DNA of 64,000 nucleotides from the NCBI GenBank assembly GCA_017871115.1, contig JAFCIZ010000001.1, forward strand, positions 7,686,001 through 7,750,000. The letters run 5' to 3'. Below are positions 24,042 to 37,001 of this stretch, one piece after another (the first letter of the stretch is position 1; every line of letters begins with the position of its first letter). The notes below the pieces were generated by a model. It worked only from the letters and a program-made list of their open reading frames with translations. It did no database searches and had not been told where the DNA came from. The translations under genes and the position numbers were made by a program. The stretch comes from Cunninghamella blakesleeana (Eukaryota; Mucoromycota; Mucoromycetes; Mucorales; Cunninghamellaceae).

Positions 24042-25870
24042 CTAATAATTTACAGCAGTTTTAATAGCGTCATAACATCTAATCATACTAGGCATATAAA
24101 ACTTTTCAAAGATCAAAGGAAAAGGGGTATCCCAACCACAAACCCGTTGAATAGGGGCTTCTAACCGTAAGAAACAATGTTCCATGACAGTGGAAGCAAT
24201 TTCAGCACCTACACCAGCAGTTTTAGGGGCTTCGTGAGCAATAACTAATTTACCAGTTTTATTAACAGATTCCACTACGGTATCGACATCCCAAGGTAAA
24301 ATGGTACGTAAATCGATTAATTCACAACTAAGTCCAGGCATTTTCTTTTCTGCAAGTTGAATAGCATTTTCTAAAGCATATATTTGTGATCCATACCCTA
24401 ATACTGTAACATCTTTACCACGCTTTATTACTTCGGCTTTACCAATAGGTAATTCATAATCTGCCACGGGTACTTCTTCAACTATTTTTTATAAAAGAAA
24501 AAAGAAAATAGGTTTAATTTTATTTAATCTTTTTTATTTAGTTTTATTTTTCTCAGATGACTCCCTTCCTTTTTTTTTTATCTATTTCTTTGTTTGTTTG
24601 TATATTTATATCAAATAATTACCAGCAGCCCGATAAAGACATTTTGGTTCAAAAAAGATAACTGGATTACGATCGCGAATAGATGCTAATAACAATCCTT
24701 TTGCTTGAATAGGGCTTCTTGGTGTAACGACCTAAGTTCATATAAGGCATATTTTTTTTAAAAAAATTAAAAGACCGTGAGAAAACAAATGTCATTTTTC
24801 ATATATATAAATATTATTTCATTTTATTTTATTTTATTACCTTTAAACCAGGACAATGAGCAAAAAATCCTTCCGGACTTTGAGAATGATAATGGCCACC
24901 ATGACCGACGGCTGAACAAGGTGCACGAATAGTTAATCCACCTACATTAAATTGGTTTCCGGATCGATATCTGAATTTTGCGGCTTCATTGACAAGCTAT
25001 TTTTTAAATAGAGAATATATACATATGTATATTAATTTTAAAAAGTACATTATTTTTAATTACTATTACTATCATTATTATCATTATATATATACCTGGT
25101 CAAAAGCAGGGAAGATATAATCAGCAAATTGAATTTCTGCAATAGCCGTATGGCCAACTGAAGCCATACCAATACCAAAACCAGCAATACCTTGTTCTGT
25201 TAAAGGAGTATTAAATACACGATCACGTCCAAACTTTTCTACTAATCCTGAAGTAGCTCTAAATACGCCACCAAAAGAAACATCTTCACCAAATACAACT
25301 AAAGATTTGTTATAATATACATATCATATTAGATTCTTTTATTTTATCTATTTGTTTATTTTTACTATTTATATTATTTTATTTTACCAGCAGTATCATC
25401 AGTAGTTAAAGAAATAGACAATGCATCATTAACAGCTTGAAAAAGGTTCATTTTTTTTGTTTCACCTATTTCAAAAAAATATAATATAATATATGAATAT
25501 AAATATAAATCATCCATCGTCTTATTTTATTTTATTTTTGAAAACAAATAAAAGGTATATATATCCACTTTACTATTCATTGCACTCATAGGAGCCAGCT
25601 CGGGAGTACGAAAAACGTCTTCTGGATTTCTTTTTAATAATTGAGAATAAGCTACACCTTGTTTGATACCGTCATTTGGCTGAGTTGCTGTGGATGCATA
25701 TAATCGTTGCTGTTGCTGTAAGAAGAGAAAAATATATATATTAATATATTTAGTTGATATATATTTTACTGTTATTATTATTAGTATTAGTACTAGTATT
25801 AGTATTATTATTATTATCATTATTCTACCTTTAACAAAGAAGTGATTCTATGGGTTGAAGAGCGAAGCAT
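24042..25870 (-). CDS. BCKDHB: branched-chain alpha-keto acid dehydrogenase E1 beta subunit, mitochondrial
   Basis: Forms the thiamine-diphosphate E1 heterotetramer with E1-alpha and decarboxylates the keto acids from Leu, Ile and Val. Seven exons in transcription order: 25870-25829, 25715-25574, 25465-25388, 25298-25096, 24996-24841, 24731-24623, 24481-24042; 389 aa. The N-terminus ([14 protein letters not shown]) is a good presequence. Core blocks: [83 protein letters not shown], and the C-terminal [43 protein letters not shown] and the length separate it from pyruvate E1-beta. Confidence 0.95.
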
Positions 25871-26754
25871 TATCTGTAATTATAGAGAGGGGTGAACAAG
25901 TGATAAAAAAAAGGAAGAAGAAAGAAAAAAGAAAAAGTACGAGAAAAAAAGAGCTTGATTTTAAAAAAAAAATATCAGTTCGTGGGAAAAATGTAGTGAC
26001 TGAAATTAAATTCTCTTGAAAAAAATAATTGCTTTTTTGGCAAGAATATATATTTATAAAATCAGTAGAATATAATACTATATAAAAACTGGCATATTTT
26101 ATCTTTAAAATATATACTTTCTCATAATATAAATTAAGAAAAAGGATAAAACAATATAAAAGTAAAATAAAAGAATATGTAGAGAAAGAATATTACTAAA
26201 TACACTATATAAATTATATTATACACAAATATAATCGTATAATATAAAGAAATAATCTTCAATATAAAAACCAAAACGAATTAAGTATTAAAAATTAACC
26301 CACGCTGCCACTCAATTTTTTTTTTTTCGACCTGCCTAATTTTTATATTCTTTACCTAATAATAGCTATATGATTATTATTATCATTTTTAAGTACTACC
26401 AGTTAGAAGTTAAAAACTTATAAAAAATTATAGCGTATAAATACACATTTATGAGCTTTAAAAAAGTTCTTAATGTGCGCGTATTAATATATATATATAT
26501 GACTTTGTCTATTTCATTAATGTATACATAGTTTCAATAGATAATTAAGTGGTTTAAAGTTTGGTGGTCGCATTGTAATACTAGCCATATTAATCTAATA
26601 CTTTCCAAAATATCTAAAAGGGAAAAAATTGAAAAAGGTTAAAATTAGTAGTTCATCATTTTTTAATATAATAATAAATAAAACATATGAATATATACAA
26701 AAAAAAAATGATAGGATACTTATAGACAGTATAATCAATTAACCTTTCAATAGC
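25871..26754. other. gene-free region upstream of BCKDHB
   Basis: A/T-rich; a GATTTTAAA motif at about 25957 sits close to the BCKDHB start. No further gene was seen until the amidohydrolase pseudogene. Confidence 0.45.
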
Positions 26755-27470
26755 ATTTATGCATTTCAAGTAGCAAGTGATCATTGGTCACAAATTTTTA
26801 CCAGACTTTTATGCATAATTAAATTACTTTGAGAGGGATATCTATCCGACATAATTATAATTATCAACAACCATAGCTTCTATCCGTTATTAAGTGATTA
26901 TAATATTTTTTTTAAAAAAAAAAAGAAGAATGAGAAAGAATATAACAGACTAATATATAATTGTAACCTTTTTCTGATTATTATATTTCGTATAGACATA
27001 CCTAAATACCAATTCATCAGCTTTGGCATAAGTATTTCAGCAATACATAAACGGGCACTATCACAAAGCTCTTCATTTATAATTTGATTTCATAATACCT
27101 AAACATTTTTACATAACTGTTGGATCAATTCGCGATTACTATCTGAGCCAAGTATTAGAGGTCGAGCTAAATAAATATGTATATTCATCAAAACTAAAAA
27201 AATAAAATAAAAATAAAAAAAAAGGAGGAAGAGAGAAAGAGAAGAAAAAGTGAATAGTAAAAATTCGTATTAATATATATTCGAAAATAATTATAATATT
27301 AAAACTTTTCTTTTCTCTGTATTTTGTAAATCAAAACTAGACTCGCTTAAATACTGTTTTAATAATAAAGATTTTTCCAATTTTTATAATATAATTTCTT
27401 TCAACAAGTACCAATTTTAGTGATTTTGTGTTTTAAATTCATATTAACAACCTATCCTGTGATATCAGTT
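26755..27470 (-). pseudogene. decayed amidohydrolase copy (exons 1-3 remnants)
   Basis: This stretch matches, on the same strand, the 5' half of the intact amidohydrolase at 29702-31585. The segment 26998-27190 parallels its exon 2 (31114-31301) almost throughout, for example the shared words ATTTCAGCAATACA and CTTCTTCATTT / CTCTTCATTT. The segment 26755-26905 parallels exon 3, including the acceptor region CCATAGC-TCTA-CGTTATTAA, but with a deletion of roughly 90 bp. The segment 27320-27470 weakly parallels exon 1. Many stops and indels break the frame, and exons 4-6 are absent. It lies downstream of transporter copy 1, just as the intact gene lies downstream of copy 2. Confidence 0.8.
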
Positions 27471-27666
27471 ATTTTTTAATAATAAAGAAAAAGACAGAAA
27501 AATAGAAAAAAAGTGGAAGACTAAAAAATGCTCCAGGCTTTTAAAATTAATTTTTTAAAAAAATTAATCTTTGGTAGAATTTATACGTTTTTAAGAATAT
27601 ATTTATTTTGTTTTATAGGTGATAGATAAAAAAAAAAATGAATATCAATGATTTATTTAAAAAAAA

Positions 27667-28547
27667 CTAAAACATAGGTACTTTAATAGGAGTTATTTTT
27701 TCATTATAAAGAAGAGCACACATAATATACCAACCAGTAACAGCAATAGCGATGGAGACCCAACCACCTGCAACACTCAATATATGCATATGAAGAAACC
27801 CACCAAGGGAACTTAAAAGAAAAGCTCCAGAGATTTCAAAAAGAAGAATACGAAATATAATAGGCTGGCGTAAAGTACCTAAAAAGAATAATATGGAAAC
27901 AACTGCGTAACCCAACATGATTGTACCAATACATAAATCAAGCGCTTCTTTCCCTTCTACCATAACTGCTTTTAAAAACCCTGTGGCAGGAGAAAAGGTA
28001 AGCCCCAAAGTAAAAAAGAATCCAGAATAAGTAAGCATGGTGGTGGCGGCAAAAGTATTACCTATAATTAATTCGAAAACACCAGATACAAATTGTGATA
28101 TACCTATATATAATTAAAATAAACATAAGAAATAAAATATTAATATGGTAATCTTGATTAAAAAAGGCACTTTTTTTTATTAATCATTTTACCAGCAAAG
28201 CCCAAAGCAACACCAATTACTACTTGTGGTAAATGGGTCACCAAACCTATTTTTTAAAAAAATAAAAAAATAAAAAATTTTGATCAATTCAAAGATTTGA
28301 TTTTTTTTATATATTATAAAATCAAAATCAGTAATTTTTTTTTACCAGTAGAATATATTCCTAAAACCAAAGAACCTACAGCAAAAGCGGATAAACCAAT
28401 GACTGCGGGATTACCAGGTTTAAATAAAGGAGGGTGAACCACCGGAGAAAAATTTAATACTTTAGTCTGATTATCTAAAAAATGAGAGGAAATCATATCA
28501 ATGGTTTCATGGTGCTCATATTCTGTTTTTTTTTTAAAAGTTGACAT
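27667..28547 (-). CDS. Gpr1/Fun34/YaaH-family acetate transporter, copy 1
   Basis: Family members (Ato1/Ady2, AcpA, SatP) move acetate/succinate with protons or affect ammonium export at the plasma membrane. Exons in transcription order: 28547-28346, 28246-28193, 28103-27667; 230 aa. The polar N-terminus (residues 1-40) has YEHHETIDM. The family signature block is FKPGNPAVIGLSAFAVGSLVLG, in place of the usual NPAPLGL. Six hydrophobic segments follow, including FVSGVFELIIGNTFAATTML and ALDLCIGTIMLGYAVVS. It is about 75-80% identical by eye to copy 2 at 32021-32836, but has one more intron (28192-28104). Confidence 0.92.
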
Positions 28548-29701
28548 GTTATATTTATTATTTAAATAATTTAAGAAATTTATTTTTGAATGAAAAAGAT
28601 AGAAAAAAAAGAGAAAAATATTTTTTATATATTAAATAAAAAAAACCTTTTCGATTATTCTTTGTTTTCGTTTTTTTTTTTTTTTTTTCTATTAAACCAA
28701 TACTTTTTTTATAAAAAAAATCACTAATTCATTTATAAACGTTATTTTCAACTTATTAAATTTAATTTCCCAGAGAGCTGGCCTCTAGGCCTAATTGATG
28801 AAAGTGATTATATAATTTTTTCTATATATTTATTGATCATCCAACTCTTCTATCTTAAATCTTTACTACTTTCAATATTTTTTTATACTTTTTTTATATT
28901 ATTTTATATAAATACTAACATTCATATGATTTTTATAAAATTATTAAAATTCATTAATATGAAAAATTGTCGATCTTTGCTTACCAACTTTTTACATTAT
29001 TGCATATATATGTATATATATAACAAATTATATATACATATATAAGCACTACCTGTTAATAAAATCATATGGTAATAATTATTATAATTAAAATGATTCA
29101 ATAAATGGGGAGAAGTCAAATATATATATATATATTGAGTCTACTATTCTCGTACTATTTATAACTTTATTTATACATATGATGATGAATATCAAATTAT
29201 TTTAATTTATTAATTATATTGATGTATACAAATATTAAAAAAAATTAACTAGAATATTAAATGGTTTTTAAATACGTAAGTGCTTTATTTATTATTATAT
29301 ACAGTTTTTTTAAATAAAAAAAAAAGAGGTGGTTTACTGCTACACCTAAAACTAATATTTACAGGATGTTTTAAAAAAAAAAAAAGATAAAAAATGAAAA
29401 ATGAAATAAAAGCTACTATAATAAATGGGTTTCCTGCACAACCAAATACTATACTAATACGTGTATATATAACTCTACTATTACTATTAACTACATATAT
29501 ATATATATAATATAACCTTGGGACAATTATCAATTAACGTATACCTGCTATCATTCCATCTTAAAAGGAAAAAGAAAAGAGAAAGAAAATATAAAAAGTA
29601 ACAAAAAATAATAAAATAAAATAAATAAATATATATATATAAGCACTTACGTCAGTTTTTTTTCCTTGTGGGTTGCCTGCAACCACAAAATAATCACTAT
29701 T
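28548..29701. other. upstream region of acetate transporter copy 1
   Basis: Holds a block at 28720-28830 that resembles 33356-33465 upstream of copy 2. Shared words are AATTCATTTA, TTATTTTC, AATTTCCC / GATTTCCC and TGATTATATAAT. A second, weaker block at 29100-29220 resembles about 33940-34060. No gene was recognised. Confidence 0.5.
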
Positions 29702-31309
29702 TTAAACAATAGGCCATTTAGGTTGACCTATAAATAAATATATTAAAAAAAAAGAATAAATGAATAAGGATGTTTTATTTAAATATACATATATGTATAT
29801 TTAATATCATTATTAATGTTATCAAGTTTACCTCTGAAACCAGCTCTCTTGTACAAAGCATCAGCATGATGACGAGCTTCTCTAAGAATTTCTTCTTCAT
29901 CCATAGATAAAAGTTTGCCTTTTTCAACAACCATAACACCATCTACCACAACAGATTCCACTTCACCACCAGTGGCAGCATAAACCAAAGTAGAAATAGG
30001 ATTAGGATTAGGTGTCGTATGAAGTTTGTTTTCAAAATTCAAAATAACAAAATCTGCCTTTTTGCCTTTTTCCAAGGATCCAATTTCATGTTCCAATCCA
30101 AGAGCCTTTGCACCATTAATTGTAGCCATTTCTAAAACCGTCTCAGCAGGCATAATCAAAGGATTACATGTTGTTGCTTTATGAATTTTGGCAGCAAGGT
30201 TCATTTCTCTTATCAAATCTATTATTTTTTCAAAAATAAAATAAAATAAAAATGATATAAATTAACAAAGCAAATTTATATATATTATATTTTTATATAT
30301 TACCATAAGAATTATTAGATGGCCCACCATCTGTACCCAAGCTGACGCTTACTCCAGCATCCATGAGTTGAGGAACAGGACAAATTCCTGAAGCTAATTT
30401 AGCATTAGAGGATGGATTATGGGAGACGTGAGTACCAGTTTCAGCCAACAATTTAAAGTCAGTTTCATTCAGCCAAATCATATGGACCAAAACAACACTA
30501 TCACCAAGTAAACCGACATCTTGACAAAATTCAGCAGGTGTTTTACCATGATTATTACGATAATGGATTTGATCAGCTTCAACTTCAGCACAATGCATAG
30601 TAATTCTGATACCACGTTCGCGACTAATTTGAGTAGCTTCTTTAACTAACTCAACAGAAACACCAGGAGGGGTTCTTAATCCCATCCAAACATCTAAAGA
30701 AAAAGAGAAAAACCATTATTAAATGCTAAATATTTATAGTTTTTTCTTTATATATATAAAGGATACTTACGAACACGATCATTAGCTTTTCCATGATGCT
30801 TTTTATGCATATCAAGTACACCAAGTAAACTTTGCTCACGGGTTTCCACCAAACCTTCATGCATAGTTAAACTATTTTGAGAAGCATATTTACCAACATC
30901 CATAACAATTTTACCCAAACAGCCACGAATACCAGATTCTTCAACAGCTTTGACAAAGCCATCATAACCATATCTATCAGCAGCCATAGCCTCTACTCGT
31001 TATTAAATGATAATATAATACATTTAAAAAAAAAATAAAGAATTAATTTATGATCAAACTACCTGATGAATATCTTTTTTTAAAAAAAAAAATACTATTC
31101 TTCATATCAATACCTAAAAAGCTAGTAGTGCCAGACTTGAGCATTTCAGCAATACAAAGGCGAGCACTAGCATAAGCTTCTTCATTTGTCATTTGACCTT
31201 GTAATACCCAAACTGTTTCACATAACCATTGAATTAATTCACAGTCGTCTCCAGAACCACGGATTAAAGCTTGAGCTAAATGAACATGAGTATTGATCAA
31301 ACTAGAACG

Positions 31310-31340
<31 letters not shown>

Positions 31341-31585
31341 AAGATAAAAATAAATTTTATATTCAAACATAATAACAATAAAGTCCATTTTTCTTTATAT
31401 TGTTTTTACCCTGGAATGACCATTTTATTTTCCAAATCATATGTAGGTTCGTTTGGATATTTTTCCAAGAGAACAGAAGTTTTTCCAACTTCAACAAAAC
31501 GATTTTCTTGAACAAGTAAAGCACCATCTTTAATGATTTCGCGTTTAGCGTTCATGGTAACGATCCAACCGTTAATATAAAGCAT
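29702..31585 (-). CDS. ATZ/TRZ-type metal-dependent amidohydrolase (deaminase-like)
   Basis: Amidohydrolase superfamily, the branch of MTA/SAH deaminase, guanine deaminase and atrazine chlorohydrolase; it hydrolyses C-N bonds of heterocycles. Exons in transcription order: 31585-31410, 31301-31114, 30992-30771, 30693-30304, 30218-29832, 29727-29702; 462 aa. Metal-site motifs in order: NTHVHLAQ (HxH) near residue 62, MHCAEVEAD near 220, VLVHMIWL near 260, and [11 protein letters not shown] near 305. The C-terminal beta-sandwich has [14 protein letters not shown]. Exon 2 joins exon 3 to give the family's [17 protein letters not shown]. Exact substrate unknown. It sits head-to-tail with transporter copy 2 upstream and transporter copy 1 downstream. 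Confidence 0.9.
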
Positions 31586-32020
31586 TTTTAATAATAATAA
31601 TGATAATAAAAAAAAAGAGAAAAAAATAAAAAGTAAAAAGTAAAGGTTTAAAAATAAGAAAGAAAAGAAAAATAAAATATTGAACCTGGTTCGAAAATTT
31701 AAATAAAAGATAACGGACTTTTAAAATTGTTATTTAAAAAATTATACCAATTATATTCAAAATAGAGTTTTATTACAACAAAAATTATACCATATTACAT
31801 ATAATTCACACACAAAATGAAATCATCCGTGCACATACTGGTATATTTTAGTTTTTTTTATTTTATTCAATATATTTATTTTATACAATAAAATAAGAAG
31901 GATAAATGATAATTAGATGGAGAATAAAGATATAAAAATACATGAAAAGATTATAAAAAATAAAAATAATAAAAAAGAGGATATATAAAAATACAATAAT
32001 CATACTAAATAAAAAAAATT
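31586..32020. other. intergenic, amidohydrolase promoter / transporter copy 2 3' end
   Basis: A/T-rich with A-runs; nothing recognisable. Confidence 0.5.
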
Positions 32021-32836
32021 TTAAAACATAGGCACTTTGATGGGAGTAATAGATTCATCATAAAGAAGAGCACACATAATATACCAACCAGTAACAGCAA
32101 TAGCGATAGTGATCCAGCCACCTACAACACTTAAAATATGCATATGAAGCAAACCACCAAGGGAACTAAAAAAGAAGGCAACAGAAATTTCAAAAAGTAA
32201 AACTCGAATCATAATAGGTTGACGTAAAGTACCTAAAAAGAATAATATGGAAACAACAGTATAGCCTAACATAAAAGTACCAATACATAAATCAAGTGCT
32301 TCTTTTCCTTCTGTTTTGATCACTGCTTCTAAAAATCCAGAGGCTGGTGCAAAGGAAATACCAGTAGAAAAGAAGAATCCAGAATAAGTAAGCATGGTGG
32401 TGGCGGCAAAGGTATTACCTATAATTAATTCGAAAATACCAGATACAAATTGGGCTATACCTGTGAAACCTAAAGCAGTACCTACTACCATTTGTGGTAA
32501 ACTAGATACTAGCCCTATTATTTGATTTTTAAAAAGAAAAAATAGAAAAAGAAAATATTAACATCATGATCATGATCAGTTTTTTTAAAAACATATATAT
32601 GTATGTACGTATACGTTTATGCTGTTATCATTACCAATAGAATATACACCTAAAACAAAAGAACCTACAGCAAAAGAAGAGAAACCAATCACGGCAGGGT
32701 TACCAGGTTTAAACAAAGGAGGAGGGACAACTACTGGAGCAGAACTTAATACTTTAGTTTGATGATCTGAAGAATGAGAGGAAGCCATATCAATGGTTTC
32801 ATGATGTTCATATTCAGTTTTTTTAATAGTTGACAT
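32021..32836 (-). CDS. Gpr1/Fun34/YaaH-family acetate transporter, copy 2
   Basis: Paralogue of the gene at 27667-28547. Two exons only: 32836-32635 and 32514-32021; 231 aa. The first intron sits at the same codon as in copy 1, but the second intron of copy 1 is absent: the reading frame runs straight through GFTGIAQFVSGIFELIIGN. Signature FKPGNPAVIGFSSFAVGSFVLG. Six hydrophobic segments as in copy 1, with the identical end KVPMF. ATG 32836 (MSTIKKTEYEHHETIDM) is chosen over the weaker upstream frame because it matches the start of copy 1. Confidence 0.92.
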
Positions 32837-34433
32837 TGTTTTATTATTGTTGTTATTTAAATAAATCAATAGAGATAATTTTTTAATAAAAAAGAAAAAG
32901 AAAGAAAAAAGAAAATAGTTTGCTTTTTATATTGAAAAAAAATAGTGTTCTTTTTTCTTTTTTTAATTTTTGAAATTAAAGTCCGTATAGCAAAATTTCC
33001 TTTTTGAACCAAAAAAGAGTAGTTTAGATTTTTCGTTTTTCCCCACACTTTTTTCTATTATTTTTAATTTTTTTTGGAATATAGGACACTTTTTATTTTA
33101 AACCTATCAAATCTTAATATGATCTAGATTTAGTTATATTGTATAAATATATACATTTATAAAATCAAAATAGTATATTAAATAAACTTTTCTAATGTTT
33201 CTTGTTAACATTTTTTATTTTATTTTTCTACCATAAAATCAATTTAAAAAAAATACAATAACCAATTTTTATCTCTTTTTTACCCCACACAAACTGATTT
33301 TATTTTATTTTATTCTTGTGTAGCTATTTTTACTGTTTTGTGCTTTTTTTTTTTTAATCACAAATTCATTTACAGATATTATTTTCGACCATTGGTTAAA
33401 TTCGATTTCCCCGAGATCCGCCCTTTAAGCCTTCTTGATGAAGATGATTATATAATACTTCTTTCATTTAGTGATAATATACAATCCCTTTACCCTCATT
33501 AATATATTATTCTTCTTATTATGATACTACTGTTTTCAAAATATATATTAATCAACTTTCTATTACTAATATTATTATTATTATATATACTAAATACTAG
33601 CATTAAAATGTTTCTAAAAAATGTTTCATACTCATCGATTCAAAAAGCTTATCGATCTTTCACAATAGAAATTTAACCTTGGTAATCATATTTCTCACGT
33701 CTATAAGTATTTTATATAAAAATATATACATATTTGTTTGCCCGCTTTTGGTGTTTTTTAAAGTTCTTCTTTTATTTCCTTTTTTTTTTTTTTTTTGATT
33801 CTATAACTTTTATTTATTTATATCAAATATCAAATTATATATATATATCGTCAGTTAATCAAATCATATAAATATACAAATGGAGCATGGGAATATACTT
33901 TAACTATAATTAATGTGATGCAAAAATAACGATGTACCTATCAAAAATGGGAAGAAACGGTAATAAAAGTTTTTAGATTTAATTATTGGATCAATCTATT
34001 TCTCATACTATTTTATATTTATATACATATGAATATCAAACCACTTTTATTTATTTGCATCTACTTATTTTTTCTAACTTGTATAATGTATAGGTGGGAT
34101 TCAAGATGACTAACTATGTGAATTACTTTTATTTTCATTATTTTTGTTCTGTTTTCCTGTATCATATCATTTGACTTCCTAGTAAAGTAGCAGAAAATTC
34201 ATTTGTCTTAGTCGTCTATAATAGAATGATTATCTCTTATTTGATTGTATTCGAATATTATCATTTCATTTCTGGCTTTTTTAAAAAATTATTTCTTTTC
34301 CTTTTAAGCATTTCATTTCATTTTATTTTATTTTTGTTATAGTTTATTTTAATATATTGTAGCAAAGGGGGACGGAAGAAAAAAAAGTAAAAGTGGAATT
34401 GAAAAAGAATACGGTGATAATAATACATTATTA
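32837..34433. other. long gene-free region upstream of transporter copy 2
   Basis: About 1.6 kb of A/T-rich DNA. The 33356-33465 block is shared with the copy 1 upstream region. It looks like the upstream part of the duplicated unit, with no open coding sequence. Confidence 0.5.
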
Positions 34434-34942
34434 TTACTGTTTTGTAATTCTATCACGTAAGATATGTCGTAAATAAGTTTTATAAATACCAACAGCACTA
34501 GGAGGACCACGAGTACATATTGTTCCATTTTGCTCAGCTTCTAAATGTTTATTATACCATGTATCCAATTGACGAAAGAATTCCACATGAATATGATACA
34601 ATGTTTCTTGTACTGCTGGGAAGAGAGAGACACTCCATACATCTGTATTACATTGTTGTTTGACTTCAATAATGTTATCACATTGTTCCGTTGGCCACAT
34701 TCTTGTTTCATCATCAATAATTAATGGTAGTGTAAAGGATGATCCAAGCGACTTATCCTTTAATGCACAAAAGGAATATAAGGCTAGTAAGTCTTTGGGT
34801 GGTCGTCCTGGATCAGGTGATTTTTTAATATAATCATGCTCACTACGTGCCGAATATAATATACCTCGAATACGTGTACGTTGCGGATCCAAAACGCTAA
34901 CAACATTGTCTACATAGTTTTGATCACTAAAAAATATTATAA

Positions 34943-35018
<76 letters not shown>

Positions 35019-35563
35019 AGAACACAGCTAACACTTCTATTAATTTATATATATATATTACTGTCTATTATCATTTTACCCTAATGAACATACTGATATA
35101 TCATAAAGATTTTGAGCCCATTCCAAGAATTCATGAACACGATTAGTCAACACTACACGTCTACCATCTTTAAGAACAGCTACACGATTTTCATCTATAA
35201 ATAAAATTGTATAATAATATTGCATTTCATAGTTAGTAAACTCAATTTTTCATTTACTTGTTTATTTCTTATTATTATTAGCTAGCTATTTTATTTTATT
35301 TTGATAACTTACATTTATGTAAATCACTTTCAGATACAAAACGGTCACTGCCTTCACCTACTAATCTAATCAAAGTATCATCCAAATCTAATACAAGAGG
35401 TAATTTTCGTTGTACTAATAATTCATCTAATGATTCACGGACTATTCTAATCATGTCTTCATGCTTAATAAGATACCCAAATAGCCACCTATGTAATATC
35501 GATCGGTATAAAGAGAAAAAAAATTAGATCTATTTATTTTAACAATTTCTATTTTTTATTTTC

Positions 35564-35597
<34 letters not shown>

Positions 35598-36728
35598 TTA
35601 CATTTTATCCCTTGCTGGTTTTAAATGCAACTCCCACAATGTTCCATCTTCAGTTCTACATACTATATAAGCACTCTATTATTATTAATTTATAGAGATA
35701 AAAAAGGAAAAAGAATTTATATATATAAGAATAATAATCACTGATTTTTTATTATTATTATTATTATTATATATCTTTTCATTCATGTGTTTTGATTTTA
35801 TTTTATTGCCTTTCTTAAACCATACAAATCTTCGAACCATGGATGATCAGGATACTGAAATACGAAATTATGTTGTATATTTCTTTTTGCCATTAAAACA
35901 AAGAACCCTCTTGGATAAGCACCTTGTATATCGTATGTATCTTCTAATAATAACTTTGGTTCATCGCCTCTATAAACAACTTCGTGTGTTATCAACTGTG
36001 CATAGCCATTATTATCCATATATCTATCTTGTTGTTGTTGTTGTTTCCGTTGTAAAAAGGAATGAGGCCGTATATTTACAGATTGATCTTTATTTACAAT
36101 TTCTAAAGATAGCTTCGGACACCATAATGCTGGGTTTTGTTGTACTTCAGGGCCAAGTTTAGGGCAAGTGGGTGGAGGCAGAGAGTCTTCTATATATTTT
36201 ATTAAAATAAATTGATAAATATGGACATATATATATATAGCTATTTGCATATACAGTTATTTGTTTTATATTTATATCTTATGTATTACTTTGAGAAGCG
36301 GCCAAACCATTGTTATTTTGATGAAAAGGTGACTGATAAGCATTGCTTTTAACATTAGATGAAGTGTTAGAGAGTGTTGGATAAAGTAAACTAGTATTAA
36401 GATAACCTTGAAGACTTCCACTAAGTTGTAATAACACCTGTTAATTTTCATTATTATCATTATTATTATTATTATTTAATGTTATTTTTTATTTTTTTAA
36501 AAAGAAATAAAATAAAATGCACATAGAGATATATAATAAATTAATATATGTTTGCATATATTTATGTGTGTATATTATTTAGTTATTTTTTTTACTTGTT
36601 ATATTTACCGTTTTCTCTTCAAGTTTTTTTGGATCTATTTGTGATTTTGGTTTTTTATTTGGTATATTATAATTTATATTTGAAGTAGTTGGGGTTGGTT
36701 CCGATATTAACATTGACTTAAGATCCAT
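34434..36728 (-). CDS. FCP1/CPL-like RNA polymerase II CTD phosphatase
   Basis: HAD-type phosphatase; FCP1-homology proteins dephosphorylate the Pol II C-terminal domain. Seven exons in transcription order: 36728-36609, 36437-36290, 36189-35810, 35675-35602, 35488-35313, 35194-35080, 34926-34434; 501 aa. The first 200 residues are poorly conserved (Pro/Asn/Gln). The catalytic DxDxT motif is at residues 275-279 (LPLVLDLDDTLI). Then VLTNRVHEFLEWAQNLYDISVCSLG (the FCPH capping region) and PLIIDDETRMWP (the second acidic motif). No BRCT domain was seen, so it resembles plant CPL1/2 or SCP-type enzymes more than full FCP1. Intron 3 uses a GC donor (AAG|GCAATA at 35809); the nearest GT donor leads to a stop. 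Confidence 0.85.
34943..35017. repeat. compound trinucleotide microsatellite (TAA)n(TGA)n
   Basis: About 12 ATA/TAA units run directly into about 12 TGA units. It lies inside the last intron (34927-35079) of the FCP1-like gene, so it does not alter the protein. Confidence 0.95.
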
Positions 36729-37001
36729 GATATTAATTTTTTATAACCTTTAGCTGGTTATTTTATATTTATTGGAAAAGAAAAAGAATAAAAAGAAAAT
36801 CATAAGGGGAAAAATATTAAAAAAAATCGGCATTTAAATTTATTTGACTTTTTTTTAATGAATAAAATATTTTTTTTGCATTAAAAGTTCAATTTTTAAA
36901 AATACATAATTATTTTATTTATTCATTTTTTGAAATAGTTTAAATATTATAATAAAATACCAAAAATACTATTTACAATATTACTCTTTATAATATAATA
37001 T

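Noticed and set aside
28833..29045. 70-codon hydrophobic open frame upstream of transporter copy 1
   Set aside because: Composition follows the T-rich DNA, no counterpart in the paralogous region near 33.5 kb.
31043..31113. Extra coding exon (D-I-H-Q) between exons 2 and 3 of the amidohydrolase
   Set aside because: It could be spliced, but direct joining of 31114 to 30992 gives the family-typical [12 protein letters not shown] without insertion.
34881..35084. Open frame rich in Ile then Met across the FCP1-like intron
   Set aside because: Produced by the (TAA)n(TGA)n microsatellite.
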